In this document: one piece after another, positions 35,291-43,762 of the stretch
Layout: each line of letters opens with the position of its first letter
How positions within the stretch are numbered: position 1 is the first letter of the stretch
NCBI GenBank assembly: GCA_910577195.1
Contig: CAJTLP010000005.1
Span: 1 to 64,000 of the forward strand
Direction: 5' to 3'
Length of the DNA: 64,000 nucleotides
Origin: an uncultured Eubacterium sp.
GTDB lineage: Bacteria > Bacillota > Clostridia > Oscillospirales > Acutalibacteraceae
Program-made: the position numbers and the translations under genes
The notes under the pieces: model-generated
What the model was told of the DNA's origin: nothing
The model's database searches: none
What the model saw: only the letters and a program-made list of their open reading frames with translations

Positions 35291-38200
35291 TGCCTCTTAA
35301 TAAAGATATTAAAAAAGTTTTGGTTATCGGCTCCGGTCCTATTGTTATCGGACAGGCTGCTGAGTTTGACTATGCAGGCGCACAGGCGTGCCGCGTGCTC
35401 AGGGATGAGGGAATCGAGGTTGTACTCGTAAACTCAAACCCTGCTACAATTATGACGGACAAAGCACTTGCAGACCATATTTACCTTGAACCGCTGACGG
35501 AAGAAACCGTTAAAAGAATTATTGAAAAAGAGCGTCCTGATTCCATCCTCTGCGGTCTTGGAGGACAGACAGGACTTACAATCGGTATGCAGCTTGCGAA
35601 GGACGGCTACCTTGAAAAAATGGGTGTTAAGCTGCTCGGCACGAATGCCCAGGCAATCGACAAGGCTGAGGACAGGCAGATGTTCCGCGACACAATGGTT
35701 AAAATCAATCAGCCTGTTGTACCGAGTGATATTGCATACACCGTTGAACATGCTAAGGAAATCGCAAACGATATCGGCTATCCTGTAATCATACGTCCTG
35801 CATTCACCTTAGGCGGTGCAGGCGGCGGTGTTGCCCACGATGAAAAAGAGCTTGAAATCATTGCGAAAAACGGTCTGATGCTCTCCCCTATTACACAGGT
35901 ACTTGTTGAGCGCTACATCGCCGGCTGGAAGGAAATCGAATTTGAGGTTATGCGTGACAGTGTGGGCAATGTGATTGCAGTCTGCTCAATGGAAAACTTC
36001 GACCCTGTCGGCGTTCACACAGGTGACAGTATTGTTATTGCTCCTGCGGTTACACTTGCTGACAAGGAATACCAGATGCTCCGCTCGGCATCACTTGACA
36101 TTATAACGGAGCTTGGTATTGAGGGCGGCTGCAACTGTCAGTTTGCACTGAATCCCAAAAGCTTTGAATACTCCGTTATTGAGGTAAATCCGAGAGTTTC
36201 ACGTTCGTCGGCACTGGCATCAAAGGCAACAGGATATCCGATTGCAAAGGTGACAACAAAGATTGCACTTGGTTATACCCTTGATGAAATCAGAAACGAT
36301 ATTACAGGGAAAACCTGTGCCTGCTTTGAGCCGACACTCGACTATGTTGTAGTCAAGCTCCCTAAGTGGCCCTTTGACAAATTTGTCAATGCTTCAAGAA
36401 AACTGGGTACCCAGATGAAGGCCACAGGCGAGGTTATGAGCATTGCGCCTAACTTTGAAATGGCAATTATGAAGGCTGTGCGCGGTGCGGAAATCGGACT
36501 TGACACACTGAATAACAAAGCACTTGACAATGCGGATATTATCGCAAAGCTGAGTGATCAGGACGATATAAGGCTGTTCAGCGTTTTCAAGGCAATCAAG
36601 CAGGGAATCAGCATTGAGGAAATCCACAGAATCACAATGATTGACGAGTGGTTCCTTTCAAAGCTGAAAAATCTTGCCGATTATGAAACTGAAATTGACG
36701 GCAAGCCGTTATCCGAAGAGGCGTACCTTAAGGGCAAAAAGCTCGGTTACACTGACAAAGCACTTGAAAAAATCAGCGGCGGCACGCTTGCTTACCACCG
36801 CGACTGCGTATATAAAATGGTTGACACCTGCGGTGCAGAGTTTGAGGCGGAGACACCGTATTTCTACTCAACCTACGACAAGCACTGCGAGTCAAGAGCA
36901 CTTGCAAAATCAAATAAAGAAAAAATCATCGTACTGGGCTCAGGTCCTATCCGAATCGGTCAGGGCATCGAGTTTGACTATTCCTCCGTTCACTGTGTAT
37001 GGACTCTTAAGGAGCTCGGCTACGAGGTTATTCTGATAAACAACAACCCTGAAACCGTTTCAACCGACTTTGACACCGGTGACAGACTTTACTTTGAACC
37101 GCTGACAGAAGAGGATGTTATGAACATCATCAAGGCTGAAAATCCGATTGGTGTTGTAGTAGCCTTCGGCGGACAGACCGCCATCAAGCTGACGAAATTC
37201 CTGGACGACAACGGCATCACCATTCTCGGTACAAGTGCCGAGTCCATCGACGTAGCTGAGGACAGAGAGCGTTTTGATGCACTGCTTGAAAGATTCGGTA
37301 TTTTCAGACCGAAGGGTGAAAGTGTAATGACTTTGTCAGAAGCACTTGCAGCTGCAAACCGGCTTGAATACCCTGTTCTGCTCCGTCCGTCCTATGTTAT
37401 CGGCGGTCAGAATATGACTATCGCATACACGGATGATGATGTATATCAATATATGGATATCATTCTCGCACAAGGCATTGAGAATCCTGTACTGGTTGAC
37501 AAATATATGATGGGTACCGAACTTGAGGTTGACTGTATCTCAGACGGTAAGGATGTACTTATTCCGGGTATTATGGAGCATATTGAACGTGCAGGCGTTC
37601 ATTCAGGCGACTCCATAGCAGTTTACCCTCCATACAATCTCAACGATATGATGCTTGAAAAGGTCTGTGACATTTCACAGAAGCTGGCACTCTCACTGGG
37701 AACAAAGGGACTGGTTAACATTCAGTATCTCATTTATCAGAATGAGCTTTATGTGATCGAGGTGAATCCGAGAGCGTCCAGAACGATTCCTTACATCAGC
37801 AAGGTAACAAATGTTCCTATGGTTGAGCTGGCAACAAAAATTATGGTCGGCTCTTCACTTACAGAGCTTGGCTACGGCACAGGACTTTACAGGACACCGC
37901 CTTATTATGCGGTCAAGGTTCCTGTATTCAGCTTTGAAAAACTCAATGATGTCAATTCAAAGCTGGGACCTGAAATGAAGTCAACAGGCGAAGTTCTCGG
38001 CGTTGGTAAAAATCTGGTCGAGGCACTGTTCAAGGGTCTTGTTTCCGCAGGCTTTAAAACAGATTTTCACCGTAAGGATAATCACGGTGTGCTGATTACC
38101 GTTACAAAACAGGACAGATTTGAAATCGTCAATCTCGCGAAAAAGCTTGACGATTTAGGCGCGAAAATATGGGCTACGCCTGAAACTGCAAAGGCAATTG

Positions 38201-39321
38201 AAAGTCTCGGAATTGAGGTGTCCGTAGTGAACAAGCTGCGTGAGGATAACTCAATTATGGACCTGGTGGAATCCGGTCAGCTTGACTATATTGTCTATAC
38301 AGGCAAGAGCGATAAAAAGTCCATTGCAGATTATATTAAGCTCCACAACAGGGCAAATCAGCTTGGAATCGCAACAATCACTTCACTGGATACCGCCAAT
38401 GCCATTGCAGATATTATTGCATCACGCTACAAGGAAACAAACACGGAGCTTGTTGACATCAACAATATGCGTGAGGAAAAAGGCATTCTGAAATTCTCCA
38501 AAATGCACGGCACAGGCGATGATTACATTTTCTTCAACAATCAATGCGGTATCATCACCTGCCCTGAAAGCTTTGCAATCGAGTTCACCGACAGGCACAA
38601 GGGTATCGGCGGTGACGGTATTGTGCTGATTGAGGAAAGTGAAATTGCCGATGCCAGGATGAGAATATTCAACATTGACGGCTCTGAGGGCAAAATGGCA
38701 GGCAACGCAATCCGCTGTGTCGGTAAATTCCTCTACGACAATAACATTGTGAAGAAAGAGCAGATGTCCATTGAAACGGCTTCAGATATTAAGGCACTTT
38801 CACTCTTCACAAGAAACGGTAAGGTTTCATCCGTCACGGTTGATATGGGAAAAGCCGAGCTTGAGCCGAATAAAATACCTGTAAATCTTGAGGGCGAGAA
38901 AATCATCAGCACCCCTGCTGTTATCGGCGGTCAGGAATATAAAATCAACTGCTGTGCTGTGGGCAATCCGCACTGCGTGGTATTTGTTGATAATGTGGAC
39001 AAGGTGAAGCTGCCGGATATCGGTCCGCAGTTTGAAACAGCGGAGATATTCCCTGAAAGAATCAACACGGAATTTGTAAGAGTTGTAAATGAAACAACAC
39101 TTAAAATGCGTGTATGGGAACGCGGTAACGGTGAAACACAGGCATGCGGTACAGGTGCCTGTGCAGCGGTTATCTGTGCAGTGGAAAACGGCTACTGCAA
39201 TAAGGGTGAAAACATCACAGTAAAGGTCAAGGGCGGCGACTTAATCGTCAATTATACTGACGAAAAGGTAACCCTTACCGGTGACTGTAACCTTGTTTAT
39301 AAGGGCGAAATTGAATATTGA
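35290..39321 (+). CDS. carB: CarB carbamoyl-phosphate synthase large subunit fused to a DapF-type epimerase domain
   Basis: 1343 residues; a normal CarB is about 1060-1070. Residues 1 to about 1060 are complete CarB: two ATP-grasp halves (VLVIGSGPIVIGQAAEFDYAG at the start, IIVLGSGPIRIGQGIEFDYSS about 550) and the C-terminal MGS-like regulatory domain (about 935-1055). Residues about 1066-1343 match diaminopimelate epimerase, from KFSKMHGTGDD to LTGDCNLVYKGEIEY, with no stop or start between. In the DapF part the second catalytic Cys is present (ACGTGACA, Cys1286), but the first is Ala1137 in NIDGSEGKMAGNAIRC, and the substrate-contacting Asn of the GxGND motif is Asp1077. An independent start at ATG 38467 is possible but has no good ribosome binding site. 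Confidence 0.93.
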   Translation: MPLNKDIKKVLVIGSGPIVIGQAAEFDYAGAQACRVLRDEGIEVVLVNSNPATIMTDKALADHIYLEPLTEETVKRIIEKERPDSILCGLGGQTGLTIGMQLAKDGYLEKMGVKLLGTNAQAIDKAEDRQMFRDTMVKINQPVVPSDIAYTVEHAKEIANDIGYPVIIRPAFTLGGAGGGVAHDEKELEIIAKNGLMLSPITQVLVERYIAGWKEIEFEVMRDSVGNVIAVCSMENFDPVGVHTGDSIVIAPAVTLADKEYQMLRSASLDIITELGIEGGCNCQFALNPKSFEYSVIEVNPRVSRSSALASKATGYPIAKVTTKIALGYTLDEIRNDITGKTCACFEPTLDYVVVKLPKWPFDKFVNASRKLGTQMKATGEVMSIAPNFEMAIMKAVRGAEIGLDTLNNKALDNADIIAKLSDQDDIRLFSVFKAIKQGISIEEIHRITMIDEWFLSKLKNLADYETEIDGKPLSEEAYLKGKKLGYTDKALEKISGGTLAYHRDCVYKMVDTCGAEFEAETPYFYSTYDKHCESRALAKSNKEKIIVLGSGPIRIGQGIEFDYSSVHCVWTLKELGYEVILINNNPETVSTDFDTGDRLYFEPLTEEDVMNIIKAENPIGVVVAFGGQTAIKLTKFLDDNGITILGTSAESIDVAEDRERFDALLERFGIFRPKGESVMTLSEALAAANRLEYPVLLRPSYVIGGQNMTIAYTDDDVYQYMDIILAQGIENPVLVDKYMMGTELEVDCISDGKDVLIPGIMEHIERAGVHSGDSIAVYPPYNLNDMMLEKVCDISQKLALSLGTKGLVNIQYLIYQNELYVIEVNPRASRTIPYISKVTNVPMVELATKIMVGSSLTELGYGTGLYRTPPYYAVKVPVFSFEKLNDVNSKLGPEMKSTGEVLGVGKNLVEALFKGLVSAGFKTDFHRKDNHGVLITVTKQDRFEIVNLAKKLDDLGAKIWATPETAKAIESLGIEVSVVNKLREDNSIMDLVESGQLDYIVYTGKSDKKSIADYIKLHNRANQLGIATITSLDTANAIADIIASRYKETNTELVDINNMREEKGILKFSKMHGTGDDYIFFNNQCGIITCPESFAIEFTDRHKGIGGDGIVLIEESEIADARMRIFNIDGSEGKMAGNAIRCVGKFLYDNNIVKKEQMSIETASDIKALSLFTRNGKVSSVTVDMGKAELEPNKIPVNLEGEKIISTPAVIGGQEYKINCCAVGNPHCVVFVDNVDKVKLPDIGPQFETAEIFPERINTEFVRVVNETTLKMRVWERGNGETQACGTGACAAVICAVENGYCNKGENITVKVKGGDLIVNYTDEKVTLTGDCNLVYKGEIEY

Positions 39322-39331
39322 TTTGTATCAT

Positions 39332-39379
39332 AAAAGCAGCGACTGTCTTATTCGGTTAAGACAACCGCTGCTTTTGTTT
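39332..39379 (+). terminator. terminator of the arginine/car operon
   Basis: AAAAGCAGCG pairs with CGCTGCTTTT, with an inner GTCTTA/TAAGAC stem, followed by a T-rich tract. Confidence 0.85.
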
Positions 39380-39380
39380 G

Positions 39381-39409
39381 TTGACTTGATGCGGAATTAA
39401 TGATATAAT
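39381..39409 (+). promoter_or_regulatory. strong sigma-A promoter of a putative small RNA
   Basis: TTGACT (39381-39386), exactly 17 bp, TATAAT (39404-39409). It predicts initiation near 39416, which coincides with the first base pairs of the long hairpin described next. No credible protein-coding gene follows. Confidence 0.75.
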
Positions 39410-39413
39410 TTTA

Positions 39414-39578
39414 TTGCTACACAAAATTAAATTATGTAATTACAAATCAAGTGCGTATTTTTATGCCAAAAATACATGCTCTTATTTTACGCGCTTATTT
39501 TGTGATGCGTGTTTAATTTTGTGTAGCAACAAATCGGAGCATGCGTTTTATTGCACAGCTCCGGCTGTGCATTTTTTA
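39414..39578 (+). ncRNA. putative structured small RNA, about 160 nt
   Basis: An 18-bp perfect inverted repeat, TTGCTACACAAAATTAAA (39414-39431) and its complement (39512-39529), closes a 116-nt rod. Inside, after a 7/5 internal loop, ATTACAAAT pairs with ATTTTGTGAT and AAGTGCGTA with TACGCGCTT, leaving a loop of about 30 nt. The transcript would end at a terminator (TGCACAGC-tccg-GCTGTGCA plus T-run, 39552-39578). Promoter, rod and terminator together make a free-standing RNA gene. It does not match an RNA family I can name; the rod with an internal bubble is loosely 6S-like but shorter. Confidence 0.55.
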
Positions 39579-39620
39579 TTTTACAAAGTGGAGGTGAGCA
39601 GTATAACAATAAAATCAAAC

Positions 39621-39697
39621 AAAAAAGAAAGCCCTGTACCGGTCCGCTAAAACAAGTACAGAGCATCTGAAAAAACACAGGAATAAATCCTTGTGTA
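39621..39697 (-). ncRNA. putative antisense-like small RNA, about 77 nt
   Basis: Minus strand: promoter TTGAAA (39732-39727), 17 bp, TATAAT (39709-39704), expected start near 39697. It ends at a terminator in which GCTCTGTAC pairs with GTACAGGGC and is followed by TTTCTTTTTTG. The unit is convergent with the plus-strand small RNA and overlaps a short plus-strand frame (about 39589-39650) that starts GTGGAGGTG. The size and arrangement recall antitoxin RNAs of type I toxin-antitoxin loci, but no convincing toxin was found. Confidence 0.5.
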
Positions 39698-39728
39698 CAA
39701 AGTATTATATGATACATAAGGATTTATT
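39682..39728. repeat. inverted repeat spanning the antisense promoter
   Basis: AATAAATCCTTGTGTA (39682-39697) is complementary, with one G-T pair, to TACATAAGGATTTATT (39713-39728); the 15-base loop contains the minus-strand -10 box. In a plus-strand transcript it would form a hairpin just upstream of the small gene at 39760. Confidence 0.7.
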
Positions 39729-39759
39729 TCAAGTGCAAATTACACTGAAAGGAATTATT

Positions 39760-39993
39760 ATGGAAAAAGACAACCGCAAAATACTGACCAAAAGAATTGA
39801 TAATTACGGTCTGTATTTCTATGCCACTATACTGGACGACATAAAAGCATTCATAAATCCTATGCTTTCCAACGAATGCAATGATTTATTTATTCAGCTT
39901 ATGCAGAAAATATATGATGAACTTGAATGCCTGAAATGTGACGAAATCACAGCCTGTTATATCGTTGAGGAAGGATATAGTATAATTGATTAA
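39760..39993 (+). CDS. small protein of unknown function
   Basis: 77 residues, predicted soluble and acidic at the C-terminus. No recognisable family. Helical middle (LYFYATILDDIKAFINPML, then LFIQLMQKIYDELECL), three Cys of which two are at ECLKC. The ATG at 39760 has AAAGGA at a good distance; the open frame extends further upstream but through the hairpin. It stands isolated between the small-RNA locus and repeat copy 3. Confidence 0.55.
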   Translation: MEKDNRKILTKRIDNYGLYFYATILDDIKAFINPMLSNECNDLFIQLMQKIYDELECLKCDEITACYIVEEGYSIID

Positions 39994-40113
39994 ATTATTG
40001 TTTAGTTTATCAATAATGTACTTAAGATTCCGTAGGGGCAGATTTCCACGCCTGCCCATTTCATAATTTTTCGGGAGGGCACGGAGACCCTCCCCTACAC
40101 TAAACAATAATTT
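39992..40113. repeat. bipartite GC-rich repeat copy 3 with outer inverted repeats
   Basis: Core 40032-40098: GTAGGGGCAG..CGCCTGCCC hairpin, linker, GGGAGGGC..GACCCTCCCCTAC hairpin. Outside it, AAATTATTGTTTAGT (39992-40006) is perfectly complementary to ACTAAACAATAATTT (40099-40113), so this copy is bracketed by 15-bp terminal inverted repeats. The left arm begins at the stop codon of the 39760 gene. Confidence 0.85.
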
Positions 40114-40114
40114 A

Positions 40115-40140
40115 CCCCCGAAGAATAATCTTTCGGGGGT
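40115..40140 (-). terminator. terminator of the ABC exporter operon
   Basis: ACCCCCGAA pairs with TTCGGGGGT around a short loop, immediately after the minus-strand ABC genes and abutting repeat copy 3. The minus-strand exit is AT-rich rather than a pure T-run. Confidence 0.65.
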
Positions 40141-40144
40141 ATCC

Positions 40145-41887
40145 TTATTCCTGCTTTGGGAACTGTGAATTATAAAGGGTGTAATAAAAGCCTTTCTTTT
40201 CAAAGAGTTCTTTATGATTGCCCTGTTCGATGATGTTGCCTTCATTCATTACGAGGATAACATCTGCATTTTTAATGGTTGAAAGGCGGTGCGCAACAAT
40301 AAAGGTTGTTCTGCCCTGCATCAGCTTATTAAATGCTTTTTGTATTCTAATCTCTGTTCTTGTATCAATGGAGGAGGTTGCCTCATCAAGGATAAGAATC
40401 GGCGGCGGTGAAAGCATCAGACGAGTAATACAAAGCAGCTGCTTTTGTCCCTGTGAAAGTGAGCCGCCGTCCTCGCCGATAAAGGTCTGATATCCGTCCG
40501 GCAAACGCTTGATAAAGGAATGGGCATGTGCTGCCTTTGCTGCGTCAACAATCTCTTCATCTGTTGCATTCGGATTAGCCAGTCTTATATTTTCGGCGAT
40601 TGTACCGCTTTTAAGCCAGGTATCCTGAAGCACCATACCTATATTCTTTCTCAGCGAATTACGTGTGATATCCAAAATATTATTGCCGTCAAGCAAAATT
40701 TCACCGCTGCTTGCATCATAAAAACGCATCAGAAGATTGATAAGCGTTGTTTTACCACAGCCGGTAGGACCGACGATTGCTACGGTCATACCCGGCTTTA
40801 CCTTAAGATTCAGATTAGTAATAAGCTCCTTTTCAGGTGAATAAGAAAAGGCAAGATCTCTGATTTCAATTTCGCCCTGCGGATTTTCAATATCAACTGC
40901 ATCTTCCCTGTCAGGTGTTACGCTTTCCTCTTCAATCAGCTTTAACACACGTGAGGCACAGGCAAGAGCATTCTGAAGCTCGGTAACAACAGAGCTGATT
41001 TCGTTAAAAGGCTTTGTATACTGGTTGGCATACGCAAGAAAGCTTGAAAGAATACCGACTGTTATGCCGCCGTTCACTGCCAGAATAGCACCAAACAATG
41101 CAACAGCTGCATATACAATACTGTTTACAAAGCGTGTTGCAGGATTTGTTATTGAGGAAAAGAAGGTTGCTTTCAGTGAATAGTCTGCAAGACGATTATT
41201 TATATCATCAAAACGTTCCAGATTTTCATCATTCATATTATAGGCTTCCGCAACCTTCTGGTTGGAAATCATTTCATCAATAAAAGCAGTCTGCTCTCCC
41301 CTTGTCTTGGACTGAAGTGAAAACATTTTATACGTTTTCCCTGCAATAAATCTTGCAATAAAAAATGAGAGCGGTGTAACAAGCACAACAACAAGCGTTA
41401 TCCACACATTGATTGAAAGCATAAAGCCGATTGTACCGATAATGGTGACTATACCGGTGAAGAACTGCGTAAAGCCCATCAGCAATCCGTCAGACAGCTG
41501 ATCCACATCATTGATTACACGGCTTACAATGTCACCCTTAGCGTGGGAATCAAGATACGAGCACGGAAGATTTTCAATTTTAACAAAGGCACGCTGCCTC
41601 AGATCCCTTGATACATTGTACGCAATTTTATTATTGCACACATTCATAAGCCACTGAACCATAGCGGTAATCAGAATAATGATGACGAGCTTAAGCAGAA
41701 TTCTTCCGATTTCGGAAAAATCAACATTGCCTGCAGTGACGATACAGTCAATGGCTCTGCCGACAAGTATAGGAGCATAAAGCGTAAGTGATACGGTAAT
41801 AACGGCAAAAATCATGGAAAGGATAAGGAAATACTTATATTTATCAATATATTTCCATACCTTTTTCAAGGTTTCCTTACTGTTCAT
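40145..41887 (-). CDS. ABC exporter, fused permease-ATPase (catalytically complete half)
   Basis: 580 residues. Six TM helices in the first about 320, then an ATP-binding domain: Walker A GPTGCGKTT, signature LSQGQKQLL, Walker B ILILDEATSSID with the catalytic Glu, and H-loop FIVAHRLSTI. Forms a heterodimer with the protein of the adjacent gene, whose stop overlaps this start (ATGA). By family it exports drugs, lipids or peptides; the substrate cannot be read. Confidence 0.92.
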   Translation of the reverse strand: MNSKETLKKVWKYIDKYKYFLILSMIFAVITVSLTLYAPILVGRAIDCIVTAGNVDFSEIGRILLKLVIIILITAMVQWLMNVCNNKIAYNVSRDLRQRAFVKIENLPCSYLDSHAKGDIVSRVINDVDQLSDGLLMGFTQFFTGIVTIIGTIGFMLSINVWITLVVVLVTPLSFFIARFIAGKTYKMFSLQSKTRGEQTAFIDEMISNQKVAEAYNMNDENLERFDDINNRLADYSLKATFFSSITNPATRFVNSIVYAAVALFGAILAVNGGITVGILSSFLAYANQYTKPFNEISSVVTELQNALACASRVLKLIEEESVTPDREDAVDIENPQGEIEIRDLAFSYSPEKELITNLNLKVKPGMTVAIVGPTGCGKTTLINLLMRFYDASSGEILLDGNNILDITRNSLRKNIGMVLQDTWLKSGTIAENIRLANPNATDEEIVDAAKAAHAHSFIKRLPDGYQTFIGEDGGSLSQGQKQLLCITRLMLSPPPILILDEATSSIDTRTEIRIQKAFNKLMQGRTTFIVAHRLSTIKNADVILVMNEGNIIEQGNHKELFEKKGFYYTLYNSQFPKQE

Positions 41888-43599
41888 TATTCATCCTCCT
41901 TTCCGAACTGTGAAGAATAAATTTCCTTATAAACATCACAGCTTTCAAGGAGCTGACTATGTGTTCCTAAGCCCACACACTGACCGTCATCAAGCACAAT
42001 AATCTTATCTGCACTCATTACGGAGGATGCTCGCTGAGATACGATGAACACTGTAGGCTTATAGGTAAGATTGTAAATCTCTTCCCTGAGCCTTGCCTCT
42101 GTGGCGAAATCAAGCGCTGAAGATGAATCATCAAGAATCAGTATTTCCGGCTTGCGCACCAAAGCTCGTGCAACGGAAAGGCGCTGTTTCTGTCCGCCTG
42201 AAAGGTTTACACCGTTTTGTGCAATATCAAAATCAAGACCGCCCTTGTCAGCAATAATATCATAAATCTGTGCTTTCTTAAGAGCGTCAATGATTTCATC
42301 ATCTGTGGCATCCTTTTTGCCCCATTTCATATTATCGCGGACAGTACCCTTAAACAAAACAGCCTTTTGCTGAACAAAGCCTATTTTGTCACGCAAAGCG
42401 ATATTATCCATGCTTTTTACATCCTTTGAATCAACATAAACACAGCCGCCTGTTGCATCATAAAAATGAGGTATCAGTGACACAAGGCTTGACTTACCTG
42501 ATCCTGTACCGCCTATGATTCCGATAACATCACCCTTAGCAGCCTTAAAGGAAATATCAGTCAGCGTTTCCTCACCTGCATTTTTATATGTCAGCGAAAC
42601 CTTATCAAATTCAATATAGGCATCAGATGTAATATCATTGCTGTTATGTTCAAGGGTATTTTCCTGCTCAAGAACATTATTGATTCTGTCAGCTGATGCA
42701 AAGGCTTTCGTTACGGAAACAATGAGATTTGCAAGCTTGATAAGTTCAATGAGAATCTGGCTCATATAATTATACAGAGCCACAACCTGTCCCTGTGTTA
42801 AATCACCGATATCCACACGAAGTGCACCTGTGTAAACAAGGACAACAATTGCAATGTTGATAATTACATAGGTCACAGGATTTAAAAGTGCAGATATACT
42901 GCCGACAGCCTTCTGCAGTGATGAAAGAGCAGTATTACGCTTACCGAATTCTGCAATTTCATTATCCTCACCTGTAAAGGCTCTGATTACTCTTGCACCG
43001 GTCAGGTTCTCACGTGTGATCAGCGTTACACCGTCGAGCTTGGACTGAATGCTCCTATGCTTCGGTATGGTGTAAGCCATAATACCGAAAACCACAACGG
43101 ACAACAGAACAATAGCGACAAGAAAAATAAAAGCACATTTTACATCAATAAAAAATGCCATAACCATTGCACCGATTACAATGAACGGTGAACGCAGCAA
43201 AAGCCTTAAAACCAGATTAACGCCATTCTGCACCTGATTGACATCATTGGTCATTCTTGTAATCAGTGTTGATGTGCCGATATGATCAAGCTCATTGAAG
43301 GACAGGGACTGTATTTTATCATAAAGAGAATGCCTCAGCTTTCTGCCAAAGCCTGTGGCAGCCTTAGCGGCAAAGAACTGCGCCGTAATGGCTGCAATCA
43401 TACCCACAAGGGCAAGGCAGACAAGCACACCGCTCCTCTGATAAATATACGTTTTATCGTTATTATGAATACCGACATCAATTATGGATGCGATAACAAG
43501 AGGTACAATAAGCTCAAAGGAAGCCTCAAGCAGCTTGAACAGCGGTGCAAGAATGGACTGAGCAATATACCCCTTTAAATAGACAAGAAGTTTTTTCAA
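41887..43599 (-). CDS. ABC exporter, fused permease-ATPase (degenerate-site half)
   Basis: 570 residues, six TM helices plus nucleotide-binding domain: Walker A GGTGSGKSS and signature LSGGQKQRLS. Walker B reads ILILDDSSSALD (Asp instead of the catalytic Glu), and the H-loop is IVSQRASSV (Gln instead of His). This is the usual asymmetry of heterodimeric exporters such as TM287/288 and BmrCD, in which one ATP site is non-catalytic. TTG start with AGGTGA upstream. First gene of the pair. Confidence 0.92.
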   Translation of the reverse strand: MKKLLVYLKGYIAQSILAPLFKLLEASFELIVPLVIASIIDVGIHNNDKTYIYQRSGVLVCLALVGMIAAITAQFFAAKAATGFGRKLRHSLYDKIQSLSFNELDHIGTSTLITRMTNDVNQVQNGVNLVLRLLLRSPFIVIGAMVMAFFIDVKCAFIFLVAIVLLSVVVFGIMAYTIPKHRSIQSKLDGVTLITRENLTGARVIRAFTGEDNEIAEFGKRNTALSSLQKAVGSISALLNPVTYVIINIAIVVLVYTGALRVDIGDLTQGQVVALYNYMSQILIELIKLANLIVSVTKAFASADRINNVLEQENTLEHNSNDITSDAYIEFDKVSLTYKNAGEETLTDISFKAAKGDVIGIIGGTGSGKSSLVSLIPHFYDATGGCVYVDSKDVKSMDNIALRDKIGFVQQKAVLFKGTVRDNMKWGKKDATDDEIIDALKKAQIYDIIADKGGLDFDIAQNGVNLSGGQKQRLSVARALVRKPEILILDDSSSALDFATEARLREEIYNLTYKPTVFIVSQRASSVMSADKIIVLDDGQCVGLGTHSQLLESCDVYKEIYSSQFGKEDE

Positions 43600-43645
43600 T
43601 TTATCACCTGATTATTTACATCATTTTTATTCATAATTTTTAATT

Positions 43646-43674
43646 ATTATAAGATTTATATATTTCCCTGTCAA
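43646..43674 (-). promoter_or_regulatory. sigma-A promoter of the ABC exporter operon
   Basis: Minus strand TTGACA (43674-43669), 17 bp, TATAAT (43651-43646): full consensus. A leader of about 40 nt precedes the TTG start. Confidence 0.88.
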
Positions 43675-43698
43675 TATTCAAAAAAATTAATTTTAATC

Positions 43699-43727
43699 TT
43701 GAATTTTAATAACTATAGGTATATTAT
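43699..43727 (+). promoter_or_regulatory. promoter of the Gfo/Idh/MocA gene
   Basis: TTGAAT (43699-43704), 17 bp, TATTAT (43722-43727), divergent from the exporter promoter. Confidence 0.55.
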
Positions 43728-43762
43728 ATACAAAAACATTTATACATCAGAGGTAAACAGAT

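Noticed and set aside
39414..39529. Interpretation of the 116-bp palindrome as a transposon-like MITE
   Set aside because: No target-site duplication at its ends and no second copy in the window; the promoter and terminator on either side favour an RNA gene, though mobility cannot be excluded.
39414..39650. 78-residue plus-strand open frame over the small-RNA locus
   Set aside because: It starts inside the first arm of the inverted repeat without a ribosome binding site and runs through the terminator; the RNA interpretation explains the sequence better.
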